64,000 nucleotides of DNA, taken from positions 2,790,001 to 2,854,000 of the forward strand of contig NZ_CP146284.1 in NCBI RefSeq assembly GCF_023744375.2, written 5' to 3'. The DNA is from Parabacteroides sp. AD58 (GTDB taxonomy: Bacteria; Bacteroidota; Bacteroidia; Bacteroidales; Tannerellaceae). The notes beneath the pieces were generated by a model, which saw nothing but the letters and a program-made list of their open reading frames with translations, was not told the origin of the DNA and made no database searches. Position numbers and translations under genes: made by a program. Position 1 is the first letter of the stretch, and each line of letters starts with the position of its first letter. Positions 46,059-54,565 of this stretch are shown piece after piece.

Positions 46059-46097
46059 AAACGGTTGGTAGTTTACCTGCCAACCGTTTATTTTATT
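46059..46097 (+). terminator. Rho-independent terminator ending the receptor locus
   Basis: Perfect 10-bp stem AAACGGTTGG-n11-CCAACCGTTT followed by ATTTTATT. Located 2 bp after the truncated C39 frame. Confidence 0.8.
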
Positions 46098-46139
46098 CAC
46101 ATGACTTTCCCGCTTATATTCTATTATTTCCCCAATGTG

Positions 46140-47015
46140 TTATACTTTAATCGGATCAAATCCTTCGCCATATACGCCTCTGACAATGCTTTGAGAGATA
46201 AATGCGTTGTGGTCGATATTCTTGACCAGTCGGAATATGGCCGGTGACTCTGATTTCTTGGCCAGGAGCACAACTACTTTTACGGGTCGTTTTGAATATC
46301 CGCCCGTACCGTCAAGGATGGTACAGCCACGGCCCATGTCATGCAGGATCTTTTCGACAATTTCATCGTGTTTCTGTGAGAAGATCAGGAATTGGACCGA
46401 CTGCCGGTTGCCGTTCACCACCCAGTCGAGCAAGTAATTGCTGATGACCATTTCAACGAAACCGAATACGATCTTTTCAACATCATGGAAAAGAACATAG
46501 GAAGATCCGATGATGAAGAAATCGCAGAACAGCAGGGCACGCCCGATTGATATGTTCTTGTATTTGTTGATAATCGCCCCGATGATATCGGTTCCTCCCG
46601 TACTTCCGTTGGCTGAAAAGACCAGTCCTAAACCAGAACCGCACAGGCAGGCACCAATGATAATCGACATAAACGGTTCGTTCTTGATAATCGGCTCCGG
46701 CAGCAGCATTTCGAACAAGGACAAAGAGGCCGACAGAGAGAATACACCGAAGATCGTTTTTAACAAGAACTTCAATCCCAATATTTTCAAGGCAATGGCC
46801 AGCAGAATGATGTTGATGACAAAATAAGAAATGGACACCGGTATCATTTGACCGCTGGCAAAGTAAATCAAAGCACAGATACCACTCAACCCTCCCGTGA
46901 TAATTTCATTGGAAAGGATAAAACCATTAAAACCGAAACCATACAGTAAGGTTCCCAACAGGATCATCAGATAGTCCTGTATTTCAAAAAAATACTTGTT
47001 TGATTTGAGATTCAT
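46140..47015 (-). CDS. YitT family membrane protein
   Basis: 291-residue inner-membrane protein with five to six membrane segments in residues 12-190 (MILLGTLLYGFGFNGFILS onwards, with the conserved GGTDIIGAII) and a C-terminal soluble DUF2179 domain (GRGCTILDGTGGYSKRPVKV). Function unknown; the DUF2179 part is ferredoxin-like. Downstream of leuS, separated from it by a strong terminator. Confidence 0.88.
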   Translation of the reverse strand: MNLKSNKYFFEIQDYLMILLGTLLYGFGFNGFILSNEIITGGLSGICALIYFASGQMIPVSISYFVINIILLAIALKILGLKFLLKTIFGVFSLSASLSLFEMLLPEPIIKNEPFMSIIIGACLCGSGLGLVFSANGSTGGTDIIGAIINKYKNISIGRALLFCDFFIIGSSYVLFHDVEKIVFGFVEMVISNYLLDWVVNGNRQSVQFLIFSQKHDEIVEKILHDMGRGCTILDGTGGYSKRPVKVVVLLAKKSESPAIFRLVKNIDHNAFISQSIVRGVYGEGFDPIKV

Positions 47016-47031
47016 AGTATTATCTATTTAT

Positions 47032-47087
47032 AAAAAACGCCGAAGACGGGTAGCAGAATGTCTGTTCTGCTGCTTCCTTCGGCGTTT
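47032..47087 (-). terminator. Rho-independent terminator of leuS
   Basis: On the reverse strand AAACGCCGAAG pairs with CTTCGGCGTTT, with a second inner stem AGCAGAA/TTCTGCT, followed by TTTTTTATA. It lies between the leuS stop and the YitT gene. Confidence 0.85.
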
Positions 47088-47110
47088 CATGTTATTTTTA
47101 TTTGTTTGTT

Positions 47111-49945
47111 TTATCCAATTACGATATTGACAATCTTCTTCGGTACAACGATAACCTTCTTCACTGACTTTCCTTCCAGCCATTTAGCGGAATTCTCATG
47201 GTTCAGCGCTGTCTTCTCCACTTCTTCTTTCGGCATGTCAGCCGGTAATTCTAAGTTGTAACGAACTTTCCCGTTGAACGAAATGGCGTAAACGGCAGTG
47301 TTCTCTACCAGATAAGCTTCGTTGTAGGCCGGCCATTGGGCATCGCACACCGTAGTGTTATGGCCTAATTCATGCCACAGTTCTTCTGCAACGTGCGGTG
47401 CAAACGGAGCAAGCAGGATGACCAGCGGTTCCAAGATGGCCTGTTTGTTACATTTCAGAGAGCTCAGTTCGTTGACACAGATCATGAAGGCACTGATCGA
47501 CGTATTGTATGAGAAATGTTCGATGTCGAAGGTTACCTTCTTGATCAGCTTGTGCAGCGACTTCAGTTCTTCTGCCTTCGGTTCGTCGTTGCTTACCTGC
47601 AGGCTGTCTGCCGTTCCGTAGAACAACGTCCAGAGTTTCTTCAGGAAGCGGTGTACACCGTCGATTCCGTTGGTATCCCATGGCTTTGACTGTTCGATCG
47701 GGCCTAAGAACATTTCATACAGACGCAAGGTGTCTGCTCCGTATTTCTCGACAATGACATCCGGGTTGACGACGTTGAACATGGATTTTGACATCTTCTC
47801 GACAGCCCATCCGCAGACATACTTGCCGTCTTCCAGGATAAATTCGGCTGTGTTGTATTCCGGGCGCCAGTTCTTGAAGGCTTCTATATCGAGGATATCG
47901 TTGGATACGATGTTGACATCCACATGCAGCGGAGTCACGTCGTACTGGTCTTTCAGTCCGAATGATACGAATGTATTGGTATCTTTAATACGATAAACGA
48001 AGTTCGAACGTCCCTGGATCATACCCTGGTTGATCAGCTTCTGGAACGGTTCTTCCTTTACACTGACTCCCAGGTCGTGCAGGAACTTATTCCAGAAACG
48101 AGAGTAGATCAGGTGACCGGTTGCATGTTCGGTTCCACCGACATACAGGTCGACGTTCTGCCAGTATTCATCAGCTTCCTTAGATACCAGTTCCTTGTCG
48201 TTATGCGGGTCCATATAACGCAGGTAATAAGCGCTTGATCCGGCAAATCCCGGCATTGTATTTAATTCCAGCGGGAAGACCGTCTTCTGATCGATCAAGG
48301 CATTGTCTACCACTTCGCCTTTCTCTACATCCCAGGCCCATTTGGTAGCATGTCCCAATGGAGGTTCGCCGCTTTCAGTCGGCAGGAACTTCGCTACTTC
48401 CGGTAATTCCAACGGCAGTTTGCTCTCGTCGATCATATACGGCATGCCGTCCTTGTAATAAACCGGGAACGGTTCGCCCCAGTAACGCTGGCGGGAGAAA
48501 ATAGCATCACGCAGACGGAAGTTTACTTTTACACGTCCTAACTGATGTTCTTTTACATATTTCTTCGTGGCAGCAATGGCTTCCTTGATGGTCAGTCCGT
48601 TCAGGTTCAGGTCGCAGTAAGGAGTAACGCCTGCCTTCGGTGAGTTACATACGATACCTTCTTTTGCATCGAAGCTTTCTTCACTGACATCGCAGCCTTC
48701 TACCAACGGGATGATCGGCAAATTGAAATGTTTGGCGAATGCGTAGTCGCGGCTGTCGTGTGCAGGAACGGCCATGATGGCTCCTGTTCCGTAACCGGCC
48801 AATACATAATCGCTGATCCATACCGGAACGGCATCACCTGTAAACGGATTGATGGCGTATGAGCCGCTGAATACACCTGTTACCCGACGGTCGGAAATAC
48901 GTTCGCGTTCGGTACGTTTCTTGGTACGGTCCAGATAAGCTTCCACATCGGCTTTCTGAGCTTCAGTAGTCAGCAGCGGAACCAATTCGCTTTCCGGAGC
49001 CAAAACCATGAAGGTAACACCGAACATCGTATCGGCACGGGTTGTGAAGATGGTGAATTCCAAATCCTGGTCTTTTACTTTAAAGCGGACTTCCGTACCT
49101 TCCGAACGACCAATCCAGTTACGCTGGGTTTCTTTCAGTGAATCTGTCCAGTCGACTGTTTCCAGTCCGTCCAGCAAACGCTGAGCATACGCAGAAACAC
49201 GCAAGCACCACTGGCGCATCTTCTTCTGGACAACCGGATAACCACCACGTTCGGATACACCGTCTACTACCTCATCGTTAGCCAATACCGTTCCCAGCTG
49301 CGGACACCAGTTCACCATCGTCTCGCCCAGATAAGCGATCCGGTAGTTCATCAGGATTTCCTGCTGTTCCTTTTCACTCTTGGCCTTCCATTCTTCGGCT
49401 GTAAAGCTCAGCTCTTCGCTGCAAGCCACATCCAAGCCTTCCGTACCTTTCTCTTCAAAATAAGCTATCAGTTTGCTGATGGGCTGTGCCTTCTGGCATC
49501 CATTGCAATAGTAGCTGTTGAACATCTTCTGGAAAGCCCATTGTGTCCAGTGGTAATATTTCGGATCACACGTGCGGACTTCGCGGTTCCAGTCAAATGA
49601 GAACCCTATTTTGTCCAGCTGTTCCCGGTAACGATTGATATTATTGACCGTTGTGATAGCCGGATGTTGTCCGGTCTGAATGGCATATTGTTCGGCCGGC
49701 AGTCCATAGGCATCATAACCCATGGGGTGCAACACGTTGAAGCCGCACAATCTTTTGTAACGGGAATAAATATCAGAAGCAATGTAACCGAGCGGGTGCC
49801 CTACATGCAGTCCGGCTCCTGACGGATACGGAAACATATCCAACACATAGTACTTGGGTTTCTCGTTAATCTCTACTTGATAGACCTTGTTGGCGATCCA
49901 ATATTCACGCCATTTCTTCTCAATGTCTCTGAAATTGTATTCCAT
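47111..49945 (-). CDS. leuS: Leucine--tRNA ligase
   Basis: 944-residue class I aminoacyl-tRNA synthetase that charges tRNA-Leu. The HIGH motif is HVGH (residues 47-50) after PYPSGAGL, and the KMSKS loop is near residue 716 ([11 protein letters not shown]). The editing domain in the middle shows the conserved [12 protein letters not shown]. An anticodon-binding domain is at the C-terminus. Slightly longer than E. coli LeuS, as usual for Bacteroidetes. Single-gene unit with its own promoter and terminator. Confidence 0.97.
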   Translation of the reverse strand: MEYNFRDIEKKWREYWIANKVYQVEINEKPKYYVLDMFPYPSGAGLHVGHPLGYIASDIYSRYKRLCGFNVLHPMGYDAYGLPAEQYAIQTGQHPAITTVNNINRYREQLDKIGFSFDWNREVRTCDPKYYHWTQWAFQKMFNSYYCNGCQKAQPISKLIAYFEEKGTEGLDVACSEELSFTAEEWKAKSEKEQQEILMNYRIAYLGETMVNWCPQLGTVLANDEVVDGVSERGGYPVVQKKMRQWCLRVSAYAQRLLDGLETVDWTDSLKETQRNWIGRSEGTEVRFKVKDQDLEFTIFTTRADTMFGVTFMVLAPESELVPLLTTEAQKADVEAYLDRTKKRTERERISDRRVTGVFSGSYAINPFTGDAVPVWISDYVLAGYGTGAIMAVPAHDSRDYAFAKHFNLPIIPLVEGCDVSEESFDAKEGIVCNSPKAGVTPYCDLNLNGLTIKEAIAATKKYVKEHQLGRVKVNFRLRDAIFSRQRYWGEPFPVYYKDGMPYMIDESKLPLELPEVAKFLPTESGEPPLGHATKWAWDVEKGEVVDNALIDQKTVFPLELNTMPGFAGSSAYYLRYMDPHNDKELVSKEADEYWQNVDLYVGGTEHATGHLIYSRFWNKFLHDLGVSVKEEPFQKLINQGMIQGRSNFVYRIKDTNTFVSFGLKDQYDVTPLHVDVNIVSNDILDIEAFKNWRPEYNTAEFILEDGKYVCGWAVEKMSKSMFNVVNPDVIVEKYGADTLRLYEMFLGPIEQSKPWDTNGIDGVHRFLKKLWTLFYGTADSLQVSNDEPKAEELKSLHKLIKKVTFDIEHFSYNTSISAFMICVNELSSLKCNKQAILEPLVILLAPFAPHVAEELWHELGHNTTVCDAQWPAYNEAYLVENTAVYAISFNGKVRYNLELPADMPKEEVEKTALNHENSAKWLEGKSVKKVIVVPKKIVNIVIG

Positions 49946-49984
49946 ATCTGGTTATACCTTTAACAATTATCTTTATTTGAAATA

Positions 49985-49992
49985 CAAAAGTA
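49985..49992 (-). promoter_or_regulatory. -7 promoter element for leuS
   Basis: Reverse strand TACTTTTG, exact TAnnTTTG, 40 bp before the leuS start. Confidence 0.55.
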
Positions 49993-50304
49993 GTGATTTT
50001 ATTTGGTTTGCTCCCGTTTCTGTTTTGAATTTTGCTGGCGAGATGGGCATTTTAAGAAATCCCGCTTACTCTCTTACAAAATGCGCCGAATGACCTCTTT
50101 TTGCTAACATTCTAAATGAGGAAAAAAGACAAATTGTGGAGCAAGCGGGATTGAAAAGCGATTCTCCCGAGAATTAAAACCAATTTTCGAGGGTTTTGAT
50201 GAGAAAGCTGGTAGGAAATGAAGCAAAAGCCGGCGTATATTGGTGATTTCCCGGCGTGTTTTGCCGAAAAGCCGGCGTGTTTTTTCAAGCTCAATTTTCA
50301 AATA
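49993..50304. other. Intergenic gap with three 21-bp phased GCCGGCGT repeats
   Basis: No convincing gene. GCCGGCGT at 50229, CCCGGCGT at 50250 and GCCGGCGT at 50271 are exactly 21 bp apart, each followed by a T-rich stretch. Open frames on the reverse strand (50104-50301, 50112-50294) only mirror the repeat as heptads (KTRRLFG and the like) and are not supported as genes. The rest shows nothing clear. Confidence 0.6.
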
Positions 50305-50347
50305 AATCCCCTGCTTCTATTCATCGTAGGAGCAGGGGAATTTTTTA
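50305..50347. terminator. Rho-independent terminator, probably bidirectional
   Basis: Stem CCCCTGCT-n-AGCAGGGG at 50308-50338 followed by AATTTTTTAT on the plus strand and preceded by AAATAAAT. It most likely ends the lipoprotein and aminopeptidase unit on the minus strand. Confidence 0.7.
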
Positions 50348-50410
50348 TAATCAGTCCGAAAACGATTGGTAATATGGCCCTTTTAAATGGATAGCCTCAT
50401 TCGTCTGAGA

Positions 50411-50875
50411 TTATTCTTGATAAACCGTTCCTGTGGCTTTCTCTGTGCAAGTAAAGCTGAATGTATACGGTGTAAATTCAGTTTGGGTGGAATAAGCTTT
50501 CACCCGAACTTCATAGTAGTAAGTTTCTCCGGATGTGAGGTTTCCGACAGAATAATCAAAATTCATCGGGCAGATACAATTCACTGCGCCTCCGTCCAGT
50601 TCCTCAATTGTCAAAACAATCCGGTTTCCCTCTTTCTGTTCCAACAGATATTGGAACTTAGTCAGGTCACACGGACGCTGCAAATTCCGGATGGCGATGC
50701 CTATCGTATTACCCTCTACAGTGTAAGTGAGCGAATCGCCCTCCTCGAAGCCCCGTAAACTTTCGTCTTGGCATTGCGCGGACATTACTTCAGACCTCTT
50801 GGGGCTGTCTTCGTCATCGCAGGCCGCAAAGCTGCCCAGAATGGTTACCAATAGTAATAGACTGATTTTCTTCAT
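50411..50875 (-). CDS. Small surface lipoprotein, unrecognised
   Basis: 154-residue lipoprotein with lipobox SFAAC (Cys19). The acidic stretch after the cysteine (CDDEDSP) fits the Bacteroidetes surface-export signal, so it may be displayed outside. The mature part has four more cysteines (QCQDE, RPCDL, NCICP) that could form disulfides, and a C-terminal fibronectin-like beta stretch (GNLTSGETYYYEVRVKAYST). It lies 9 bp after the aminopeptidase stop and so is probably co-transcribed. No family recognised. Confidence 0.72.
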   Translation of the reverse strand: MKKISLLLLVTILGSFAACDDEDSPKRSEVMSAQCQDESLRGFEEGDSLTYTVEGNTIGIAIRNLQRPCDLTKFQYLLEQKEGNRIVLTIEELDGGAVNCICPMNFDYSVGNLTSGETYYYEVRVKAYSTQTEFTPYTFSFTCTEKATGTVYQE

Positions 50876-50884
50876 AAGGCTGTC

Positions 50885-52057
50885 TTATTGGATACCTAAC
50901 TTCGCTTTGATTTCTTTCGGGATGGCATCTTTGTGCACCAGGATATAGATAGTCTTTGCCTTCACAAAGCTTTCCGACATATTCAGATAACCTCCAAAAC
51001 GGTTCCGTTCGGTTCCCCAGGAGTTTTTGGTAATGTAATACTTCGTGCCGTTCTGATCTTTGGTGATACCGGTGATATGCATCAGGTGATCGTCGGTCGT
51101 AACAAAGGTCTCATACCCTTTCTGACGGATTTCGGGCGTTACGTTGACTTCCGGATACGGATGTTCGAACTTATAGACTTCTTCCAGACGTTCGTTCGGA
51201 TTCATTTTCTCAAAGCGGGCGCGGTCTGTCCCGGAGTAAGTATCTACACTGTTGACTTCCGGATTGATGGCAACGCCGTTGATGAACGAAAAGCCCTTTT
51301 CGCTTACGTCGCCGTCCCAGCAAACCGAATAACCGTTCTTCAGGGCATAATCCATGGTCTGCATCATTTCGTCGAGCGGCAGGTTATACATCAGCTGGTG
51401 TTCCCAGTTATCGGGTACTTCGATGTCAAACTTCTGATAATACGGCTGGTGTGTGAAGCTGGTCAGTTCTACGTAGTTGTTCATATCCAGTCCTAAGGAA
51501 GCGGCAAAGCTTTTCGGTGTATATTCTTTCCCCTGGTAAGTGAATTTTTCCGGGACCTTTCCGAAATAAATATCGAAAAGGCTGTTTACCAGCTCCTGAT
51601 ATTCCGGACTGTTGGAACGCAGCTTGATGGCTGTTTCAGAAATGCTTTCTACGTACGAAGCCAGTTCTTCGTGGTTATGCCGGTCCGAATCGTAATTGAT
51701 GCCGTGATAGACTTCTTCGGGTACGATGCCGACCTGCTCAAAAGCGTGCATCCAGGTAGGCGAAAGACTACCCTGGCCTACATTCCCTTTTCCGCGACGC
51801 AGGTAGTTGTCTTTCATCTGATTGATGTATTTCTGGCGGACGATGAACATCTCGGAGAGGTCGTACTCGCCTTTTCCCATCCGGAGTAATTCGGATTCCA
51901 TGAAGGAAGTAGTGGCAAAGCACCAGCAGGTACCGCTGGCAGCCTGGTTCTTGACCGAAGTAGCCGGTACTTTCACTTCATCAGTAAACTGATATCCCTG
52001 AGCCATGGCTCCTGACGCCATGCAGGCAAAAACACAAGAAAGTAAAAATGTTTTCAT
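50885..52057 (-). CDS. C1 family aminopeptidase (PepC/bleomycin hydrolase-like)
   Basis: 390-residue exported papain-fold peptidase. The start at 52057 (MKTFLLSCVFACMASGAMAQ) gives a good signal peptide; an in-frame start at 52087 would spoil it. The catalytic Cys44 lies in QAASGTCWCFATT. The histidine is in TTDDHLMHITGI and the asparagine in TKNSWGTERNRFGGYLNM, completing the triad. Unlike most cytosolic PepC enzymes it is periplasmic or secreted, as is usual in Bacteroidales. Operon with the small lipoprotein. Confidence 0.92.
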   Translation of the reverse strand: MKTFLLSCVFACMASGAMAQGYQFTDEVKVPATSVKNQAASGTCWCFATTSFMESELLRMGKGEYDLSEMFIVRQKYINQMKDNYLRRGKGNVGQGSLSPTWMHAFEQVGIVPEEVYHGINYDSDRHNHEELASYVESISETAIKLRSNSPEYQELVNSLFDIYFGKVPEKFTYQGKEYTPKSFAASLGLDMNNYVELTSFTHQPYYQKFDIEVPDNWEHQLMYNLPLDEMMQTMDYALKNGYSVCWDGDVSEKGFSFINGVAINPEVNSVDTYSGTDRARFEKMNPNERLEEVYKFEHPYPEVNVTPEIRQKGYETFVTTDDHLMHITGITKDQNGTKYYITKNSWGTERNRFGGYLNMSESFVKAKTIYILVHKDAIPKEIKAKLGIQ

Positions 52058-52241
52058 GTTGTATAATGGATTTATTTGATCAATCATCCCGTTGTGCGAC
52101 GAAGATACGATATTGTTCGTTTATCTCCCAATATTCAGGCCAAAAAGAAAAGTAAGAGGCTCTGTCATTGCCTATCTGAAAAGGATTCATTACTTTCGTG
52201 AAAATTATAAACGGATTTATGTACTTAAACACAACAAACGT

Positions 52242-52628
52242 ATGAAGAAACTGGCTTTATTAACAGGTTCGTTATTGGCATTGGCCTTTACATTAGGCAG
52301 TTGCTCCGGAGAACCGAAACAGGACAAGGTGCTTCGTCATGTAGTTATGTTCGGCTTCAAGCCCGAAGTAACAGCTGAACAGGTGAAAGCGGTAGAAGAT
52401 GCTTTCGGCGAACTACCATCGAAGATCGATCTGATCAAGGATTATGAGTGGGGAACAGACTGCAGTCCGGAGGGATTACAGCACGGATTGACGCACTGTT
52501 TCTTCGTTACTTTCTATTCGGAAGCCGACCGCGATGCCTATCTGGTACATCCGGCCCATAAAGAATTCGGGAAGGTATTGGGAAACAAAGCCTCTGCCGT
52601 CACCGTCCTGGATTATTGGACGAGGTAA
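52242..52628 (+). CDS. Dabb (stress-responsive A/B barrel) domain lipoprotein
   Basis: 128-residue lipoprotein with lipobox TLGSC (Cys21). The mature part is one ferredoxin-like Dabb domain: LRHVVMFGFKPEVTAEQVKA, then HGLTHCFFVTFYSEADRDAYLVHPAHKEF, where HVV and HPAHKEF are characteristic. The start at 52242 is chosen because an in-frame frame beginning at 52092 lacks a lipoprotein signal. Such domains form dimers and sometimes bind small hydrophobic compounds, but the role here is unknown. Confidence 0.87.
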   Translation: MKKLALLTGSLLALAFTLGSCSGEPKQDKVLRHVVMFGFKPEVTAEQVKAVEDAFGELPSKIDLIKDYEWGTDCSPEGLQHGLTHCFFVTFYSEADRDAYLVHPAHKEFGKVLGNKASAVTVLDYWTR

Positions 52629-52633
52629 ATGAA

Positions 52634-52708
52634 ATGATACCCAAGAATGCCAGAATGATACCCAATGTGATACTCAAGAATCCCAAAATGATACTTAAGA
52701 ATTCTTGA
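52634..52708 (+). repeat. Short 21-bp repeat array after the Dabb gene
   Basis: GATACCCAAGAATGCCAGAA-type units begin at 52636, 52657 (cut to 12 bp), 52669 and 52690. Spacing is 21, 12 and 21 bp. They directly precede the terminator. No function recognised. Confidence 0.6.
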
Positions 52709-52713
52709 TATAT

Positions 52714-52755
52714 AAACCCCTCCGTATAGTTTCTCGCTAGACGGAGGGGTTTTTG
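52714..52755 (+). terminator. Rho-independent terminator of the Dabb gene
   Basis: Stem CCCCTCCGT-n-ACGGAGGGG (52717-52749) followed by TTTTTG and preceded by AAA, so it can also serve the opposite strand. Confidence 0.85.
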
Positions 52756-52821
52756 ATTGGATTCTATATAAGACTTACTGAGCTGTCGTAAAATCTGGAG
52801 GAAGGAAGTGCTTTGTAGTCG

Positions 52822-54432
52822 TTAAAACCCTCTGGCAAATTTCTTCCAGAATGCGTCGGCCATTTCTTCCCAACGCAGGATAGTAGCTCCGGCAAAGTCG
52901 GCAGTGTATTGGGTTAGATAAGCCCGTGCCGCTTCTTCTCCTTTTGTCTGGGATAAAGTCTGATAACGGTTTTCTACGAAAGGCATTTCCGACAGTCCTT
53001 TCTCTTCAAAGTGTGCGACGGCCGATAAGACGGTTTCTTTAGTTGCTCCCCAGCGGACGGTGGCCAGTTTGTTGGCAGTCCGGTATTTCCAGACGATGGC
53101 ATCTTCCCGATGGGCCGCCTGTCCGCAGACCGCAAAGCAGGCGGGCAGAGAAGTCGTTCCTGCGAAAACCGGAATACGCGGACTCTGTCCCGGATTATCG
53201 AAGGCGATCCAGGCAACGCCGCCGACGGCATCCGGTAACCAGCTTCGTAATTGGATCACGGTTGAATAAGAGCATTGCGGCACCGCTACCAACCGATTCT
53301 TCTGTACGGTATTGGGTTTGATCCCGTTCAGCATGGTGATCATATCCGATGTCATCCACGGATTGGCAGCCGGACTGATAATGGTATCGGTCCGACCGGT
53401 CTCTTTATTCTTGGCTGTTACTTTCAGGTTCTTGGTCACGTCGAACTCCGAACCGGCATAGGTTTCACGGAGCAGTGCCATCACTTTCTGTACCGATACG
53501 GCAGAGTCCGGTTTAACGCTGATGGGCAGTTCTTCCGCGTCATACGAAAGATGCAGCGAAGGAGCCAAGGCATTCAGGATATAATATTCGCGCAGGCTGA
53601 ATGATTTCTTTTCGCCGAAATAATTCCCGCCGGCATAAGCTTCCCAGAAACGGAAAGGCTTCTTGCCGTCCCAGAATCCTAATTTCTTGGCCACGTCAAA
53701 CACATTCTCCGAGGCCATGTAATGATCGGTATCTTTCAGGTTGAGCGTAGAAATACGAGGCACATTGGCCGATACGCCCACATGATCATCCGGAATACGT
53801 ACTGCGGCCCAGACACCGCCAAGCTGGTCCGGCCCTTCTCCGAAGACTTCGAAATGCCATACTTCGTTGGGATCAGCAATGGTCAGACATTCACCCCAGT
53901 CGCCATAACCATATTTCTTGACCAGGTCGCCCATCAGACGGATTGCTTCGCGGGCGGTCGTACAACGCTGTAAGGCTATCTTGGCCAGTTCTTCGATCAT
54001 GAACATACCTTTCTCGTTGACCAGTTCTTTCCGACCGGAGATCGTCGTTTCTCCAATACCTAACTGCTTTTCGTTGAGGCAGGGATAAGCGGTATTCAGA
54101 AACTGATAGGTTGAACGGGCTTCCGGAATGGAGCCTTTCAGTGTCATGCCGGTACGGTCATCAGGAGTAGTTGTATGCATCCGTCCCGAATAGATCGATA
54201 CGGTCGTATCTTTCTCATACCGGGCTGCAGGAACAACTTCCATCCAGGTACGATAGTTGCCGTCGCAGGTATGGCTTGTCATAACTGAACCGTCGGTCGA
54301 GGCCTTTTTACCTACCATGATGCTTGTGCAGCTTTCCGGATTCAACGGAGGTAAAGTAGAATTATATTCTTGTGCTAAAAGAAAAGAACAGCAGCAAACC
54401 AGGCTGATCACTGTCAATACGTATTTCTTCAT
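52822..54432 (-). CDS. C69 family dipeptidase
   Basis: 536-residue exported N-terminal-nucleophile dipeptidase. A signal peptide covers residues 1-20 (VISLVCCCSFLLAQ). The likely nucleophile after processing is Cys35 in NPESCTSIMVGKKASTDGS, the family's conserved start. Other C69 signatures are IGETTISGR and EVWHFEVFGEGPDQLGGVWAA. It would cleave dipeptides in the periplasm, fitting the other exported peptidases nearby. Monocistronic, downstream of the helicase and separated from it by a terminator. Confidence 0.9.
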   Translation of the reverse strand: MKKYVLTVISLVCCCSFLLAQEYNSTLPPLNPESCTSIMVGKKASTDGSVMTSHTCDGNYRTWMEVVPAARYEKDTTVSIYSGRMHTTTPDDRTGMTLKGSIPEARSTYQFLNTAYPCLNEKQLGIGETTISGRKELVNEKGMFMIEELAKIALQRCTTAREAIRLMGDLVKKYGYGDWGECLTIADPNEVWHFEVFGEGPDQLGGVWAAVRIPDDHVGVSANVPRISTLNLKDTDHYMASENVFDVAKKLGFWDGKKPFRFWEAYAGGNYFGEKKSFSLREYYILNALAPSLHLSYDAEELPISVKPDSAVSVQKVMALLRETYAGSEFDVTKNLKVTAKNKETGRTDTIISPAANPWMTSDMITMLNGIKPNTVQKNRLVAVPQCSYSTVIQLRSWLPDAVGGVAWIAFDNPGQSPRIPVFAGTTSLPACFAVCGQAAHREDAIVWKYRTANKLATVRWGATKETVLSAVAHFEEKGLSEMPFVENRYQTLSQTKGEEAARAYLTQYTADFAGATILRWEEMADAFWKKFARGF

Positions 54433-54504
54433 TCTGTTCTGTTATTAGATTTGTGCGGTAAAGATACGCTTTTTCAGGATAAGCTGGTATGTTCTTGGAG
54501 GGAA

Positions 54505-54543
54505 GAATAAAATAAAGGTTACCTTCCGGGCCGGAAAGTAACC
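54505..54543 (-). terminator. Rho-independent terminator of the DEAD-box helicase gene
   Basis: Near-perfect 13-bp palindrome GGTTACCTTCCGG/CCGGAAAGTAACC at 54517-54543, followed on the minus strand by TTTATTTTATT. Confidence 0.8.
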
Positions 54544-54565
54544 TTCCTGAATGGGTATGAACCCC

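Noticed and set aside
50104..50301. Reverse-strand 60-65 codon frames
   Set aside because: They only translate the 21-bp GCCGGCGT repeats, with no start signal and no support in neighbouring genes.
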